In this document: positions 41,745 through 43,790 of the stretch, piece after piece
How the letters are laid out: the number at the start of each line of letters is the position of its first letter
Position numbering within the stretch: the first letter of the stretch is position 1
From: Fibrobacter succinogenes
GTDB lineage: Bacteria; Fibrobacterota; Fibrobacteria; Fibrobacterales; Fibrobacteraceae
Assembly: GCA_902756345.1 (NCBI GenBank)
Contig: CACVQR010000021.1
Location: 1-43,790, forward strand
Reading direction: 5' to 3'
Length of the DNA stretch: 43,790 nt
Made by a program: the position numbers and the translations under genes
Notes under the pieces: generated by a model
What the model was told of the DNA's origin: nothing
What the model saw: the letters and a program-made list of their open reading frames with translations, nothing else
Database searches by the model: none

Positions 41745-42739
41745 CTTTCGATACTCTTCACGCACATTTCGAGGCCCTCGTCAAGCGAAACGACCGGTTT
41801 CCAGTGGGTACGCGTACGGATCTTGTCTGTATTGAGCAGGCGGCGTTCCGGGTCGGACTTGCGGAAACCTTCAAACTTGATTTTCACATCGTCCATGCCC
41901 ATCTTCTTCGCGATCAGTTTCACCAAATCCACAATGGAGATTTCTTCTTCGGTCGCGACGTTATAGACGGTACCGTCGAGAGCCTCGGGCGATTCTATGA
42001 GTTCCATCACGGCGCGGCAGCTGTCGATGTTGTGCAGGAACGTGCGCTTGTTGACCTTCGAATTCTCAAGCAGCGTAACTTCGGGCTTTTCGAGAAGGTT
42101 GTTGATGATGTGCGGGATAATGTGGTCCGCAAAGCGTTCATGCTTGCTGTACACGTTCGCGAAGCGGATGGAGCAGCCCTTGATCTTGCCCTTGTCCACG
42201 GCATCCTTCATGAAGAATTCCGTAAGCAACTTGCCCACCGCATAGCTTGTGCGCTGGCTGTGTTCCGCCGTCGCCATGACCAAGAAATCGTCTTCGCGGA
42301 CGCCGCCGTTCGCATTCCACGACTGCATGGAATACACTTCGGAGGTGGAGCAGTTGACGTAGGTGTCGGCACCGAGGGCGATTGCCATTTCGAGGAAGGT
42401 CTTCATCGAGATGACGTTCGTCTGGAACGTATGTTCCACTTCGTAGAAATGCTTGGTGTGGACAACCGCAGCACAGTTGATGAAAATCAGGCGGCCAGAG
42501 TACGAACCCTTGAGGCTCTTTACCTTGTCGGCAACAGCGGCCATGTGTTCGGCATTGTTGATGTCGTATTCAAAAAAGATAAAGTCATCGCGACCGACCA
42601 GGTCCTTCACCGTGTCGATGGAGCTGGCAAAGAAATTGTCGAAACCGACCACGATGTTTTCGTCTTTCAACAGCTGGTGCGATAGTTCGCTGCCGGTCAT
42701 GCCGGTGGCACCACTTATGACATACAGATTTTTCTTCAT
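41741..42739 (-). CDS. NAD-dependent epimerase/dehydratase
   Basis: The 332-residue enzyme is an extended short-chain dehydrogenase: SGATGMTGSELSHQLL holds the NAD-binding GxxGxxG, VNCSTSEVY the catalytic Ser/Thr, and TSYAVGKLLTEFF the YxxxK pair. It probably changes a nucleotide-activated sugar used for the glycan. The exact reaction is uncertain. It is not the family member represented by the remnant at 410-787: the C-terminal sequence here (HWKPVVSLDEGLEMCVKSIER) differs. It lies 13 bases after the phosphoesterase gene and is coupled to the cytidylyltransferase gene. Confidence 0.88.
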   Translation of the reverse strand: MKKNLYVISGATGMTGSELSHQLLKDENIVVGFDNFFASSIDTVKDLVGRDDFIFFEYDINNAEHMAAVADKVKSLKGSYSGRLIFINCAAVVHTKHFYEVEHTFQTNVISMKTFLEMAIALGADTYVNCSTSEVYSMQSWNANGGVREDDFLVMATAEHSQRTSYAVGKLLTEFFMKDAVDKGKIKGCSIRFANVYSKHERFADHIIPHIINNLLEKPEVTLLENSKVNKRTFLHNIDSCRAVMELIESPEALDGTVYNVATEEEISIVDLVKLIAKKMGMDDVKIKFEGFRKSDPERRLLNTDKIRTRTHWKPVVSLDEGLEMCVKSIER

Positions 42740-42752
42740 GTTAAGCCTCTGT

Positions 42753-43481
42753 TTAAATTCCTAAAGTCAGACGATCCTTGTAGAACATATCTACCTCGTC
42801 CGTATAAAGTTCCTGTTCCGCAACGACATCGTATGGGACACAAACATGCTCGTATTCCGTCGTCTCGGTGTCGAGAATCCCGAACTGCGCGCAGGGATTG
42901 ATGTTGCGCGGCTGCCCCACGGAACCGGGATTGATAAAAACGGTCTTCTTCTTGTTGCGGGTCGCAGGGGAATCCGCCTTGAAAAGCACCTCGAAGTAGT
43001 GGCACACATGGGAATGCGCCGTCAGCACGAAATCGAATTCCGCATATTCCTCGCGGGAAAGTTCTGCCGGCGTAAATTTACCCCAGTACGGGTCGCCCAG
43101 GATGCCGTGCACCAGCAGGAACTTTTTGCCGTCGATTTTCAGGGAACAGGTGCCATTGCGGTTCATCTTGTTATTGATGAAGTCGATGGATTCCTGCGAC
43201 AAATGTTTTTGCGTGTAATGGAGGATGGCTCGCCCGCGGTCTGTGGCAAAGCGGGTCGTATCGTTGTCCATCACTGCCTTTTCGTGGTTGCCCCAAATCT
43301 TCGCGACAAACTTATCGTCCATGTCGCGGACCATTTCTACAATCTCGTTCGGGCGCATGCCGTAATTGACAAGGTCACCCAGCAACACAAACTTGTCGAC
43401 ATGGCGGTGTCCAACTTCTTCGAGCACCGCATTCAATGCAGTCACGTTCGCATGGATGTCCGACAACAGGGCAAGTCGCAT
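42753..43481 (-). CDS. Calcineurin-like metallophosphoesterase
   Basis: The 242-residue product shows the YfcE/MJ0936-type motifs in order: LLSDIHAN, LLGDLVNYG, WGNHEKAV, LLVHGI, and TAHSHVCHYFE, with the later FINPGSVGQPR. All metal ligands (Asp, His, Asp, Asn, His, His) look present, so it should be an active phosphodiesterase or phosphatase. The substrate is unknown. It stands directly between the phosphonopyruvate decarboxylase gene and the epimerase gene, with gaps of two and 13 bases, so a role in the same glycan or phosphonate pathway is plausible, for example recycling of a nucleotide by-product. Confidence 0.88.
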   Translation of the reverse strand: MRLALLSDIHANVTALNAVLEEVGHRHVDKFVLLGDLVNYGMRPNEIVEMVRDMDDKFVAKIWGNHEKAVMDNDTTRFATDRGRAILHYTQKHLSQESIDFINNKMNRNGTCSLKIDGKKFLLVHGILGDPYWGKFTPAELSREEYAEFDFVLTAHSHVCHYFEVLFKADSPATRNKKKTVFINPGSVGQPRNINPCAQFGILDTETTEYEHVCVPYDVVAEQELYTDEVDMFYKDRLTLGI

Positions 43482-43483
43482 TT

Positions 43484-43790
43484 TTACTTCCTCAGAAATT
43501 CCATCAATGCATTCTTGTTTTCGATAGGCGTGGTGGTCGGGCGTCCCAGATCCTTGCGGTTGCCCTTTTTCACCTTGACTTCCAGGAGCACGGGGCCTTC
43601 GATACTGCGCAACTTGCCCAGCGCATCAGCAAGCGATTCCTTGCTGTCGGCCGTCAGGGCATCCTTGTAACCCACGGCCTTTGCGACGGCGGGCAGGTCA
43701 ATCTTCAGACCTACCGTCGGCTGGCCGCCCACGGAGTCGTGTGCGCCGTTGTTGAATACTACGTGTACGTAATTTGCGGGAGACTTGCTC
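43484..43790 (-). CDS. aepY: Phosphonopyruvate decarboxylase, C-terminal part
   Basis: The frame runs off the window edge, and only the last ~100 residues are seen: VVFNNGAHDSVGGQPTVG, then GKLRSIEGPVLLEVKVKKG and RKDLGRPTTTPIENK. These segments are typical of the thiamine-diphosphate enzyme phosphonopyruvate decarboxylase, which turns phosphonopyruvate into phosphonoacetaldehyde and makes phosphonate synthesis irreversible. An ATG exists inside the visible part (43730-43732), but it is internal: the coding frame and conserved residues continue upstream. The gene for phosphoenolpyruvate mutase is expected just beyond the edge. Confidence 0.88.
   Translation of the reverse strand, partial: SKSPANYVHVVFNNGAHDSVGGQPTVGLKIDLPAVAKAVGYKDALTADSKESLADALGKLRSIEGPVLLEVKVKKGNRKDLGRPTTTPIENKNALMEFLRK

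Overview
The window looks like a chromosome segment of a Fibrobacter-type bacterium (phylum Fibrobacterota). This is an inference from gene content: secreted GH44 and GH8 glucanases (the GH8 enzyme with a C-terminal sorting-like tail), an unusual minor-pilin operon with a giant adhesin, several outer-membrane barrel proteins and lipoproteins, a eukaryote-like isoleucyl-tRNA synthetase and a rich surface-polysaccharide locus. No rRNA, tRNA, CRISPR array or intact insertion sequence was seen.

Layout. 1-700: a scar in which the 3' ends of two divergent genes (a relative of the giant pilus adhesin, and a sugar-nucleotide epimerase) are joined head to head with both 5' halves missing. 703-11030: a minus-strand minor-pilin operon, GspH/FimT-like, PilV-like, PilW-like, then a 2575-residue protein with a PilX/GspK-like N-terminus and a huge multidomain exterior. 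11257-14047: a lipoprotein and a divergent GH44 glucanase. 14200-21513: an accessory stretch with a broken DUF3368/UPF0175 pair, ileS with a frameshift near its 3' end, a GNAT-like protein with a small partner, a Tsp45I-like type II restriction-modification pair, and about 690 bases without a gene that are full of direct and inverted repeats. 21514-25884: a stand-alone M41-like peptidase, a sugar/H+ symporter and a GH8 cellulase. 26108-32511: a membrane acyltransferase, then a minus-strand operon of an outer-membrane protein, a Gfo/Idh/MocA oxidoreductase, an SppA peptidase fused to a barrel-like domain, and a CNNM/CorC-type CBS protein.

32602-43790: a surface-polysaccharide locus in two converging operons. 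The plus operon carries a TagD-like glycerol-3-phosphate cytidylyltransferase, a CotH-like lipoprotein, a Wzx-type flippase, a DegT aminotransferase, an ATP-grasp/HAD fusion and two LicD-family transferases. The minus operon carries the end of phosphonopyruvate decarboxylase, a phosphoesterase, an epimerase, a LicC/PntC-like cytidylyltransferase and a frameshifted Rossmann protein. Together they suggest a glycan decorated through LicD enzymes with phospho-glycerol and a second CMP-activated group, probably the phosphonate 2-aminoethylphosphonate.

Two otherwise ordinary genes (ileS and the Rossmann-fold gene) and one gene remnant carry frame breaks, so either recent gene decay or assembly indels must be considered when using this sequence.
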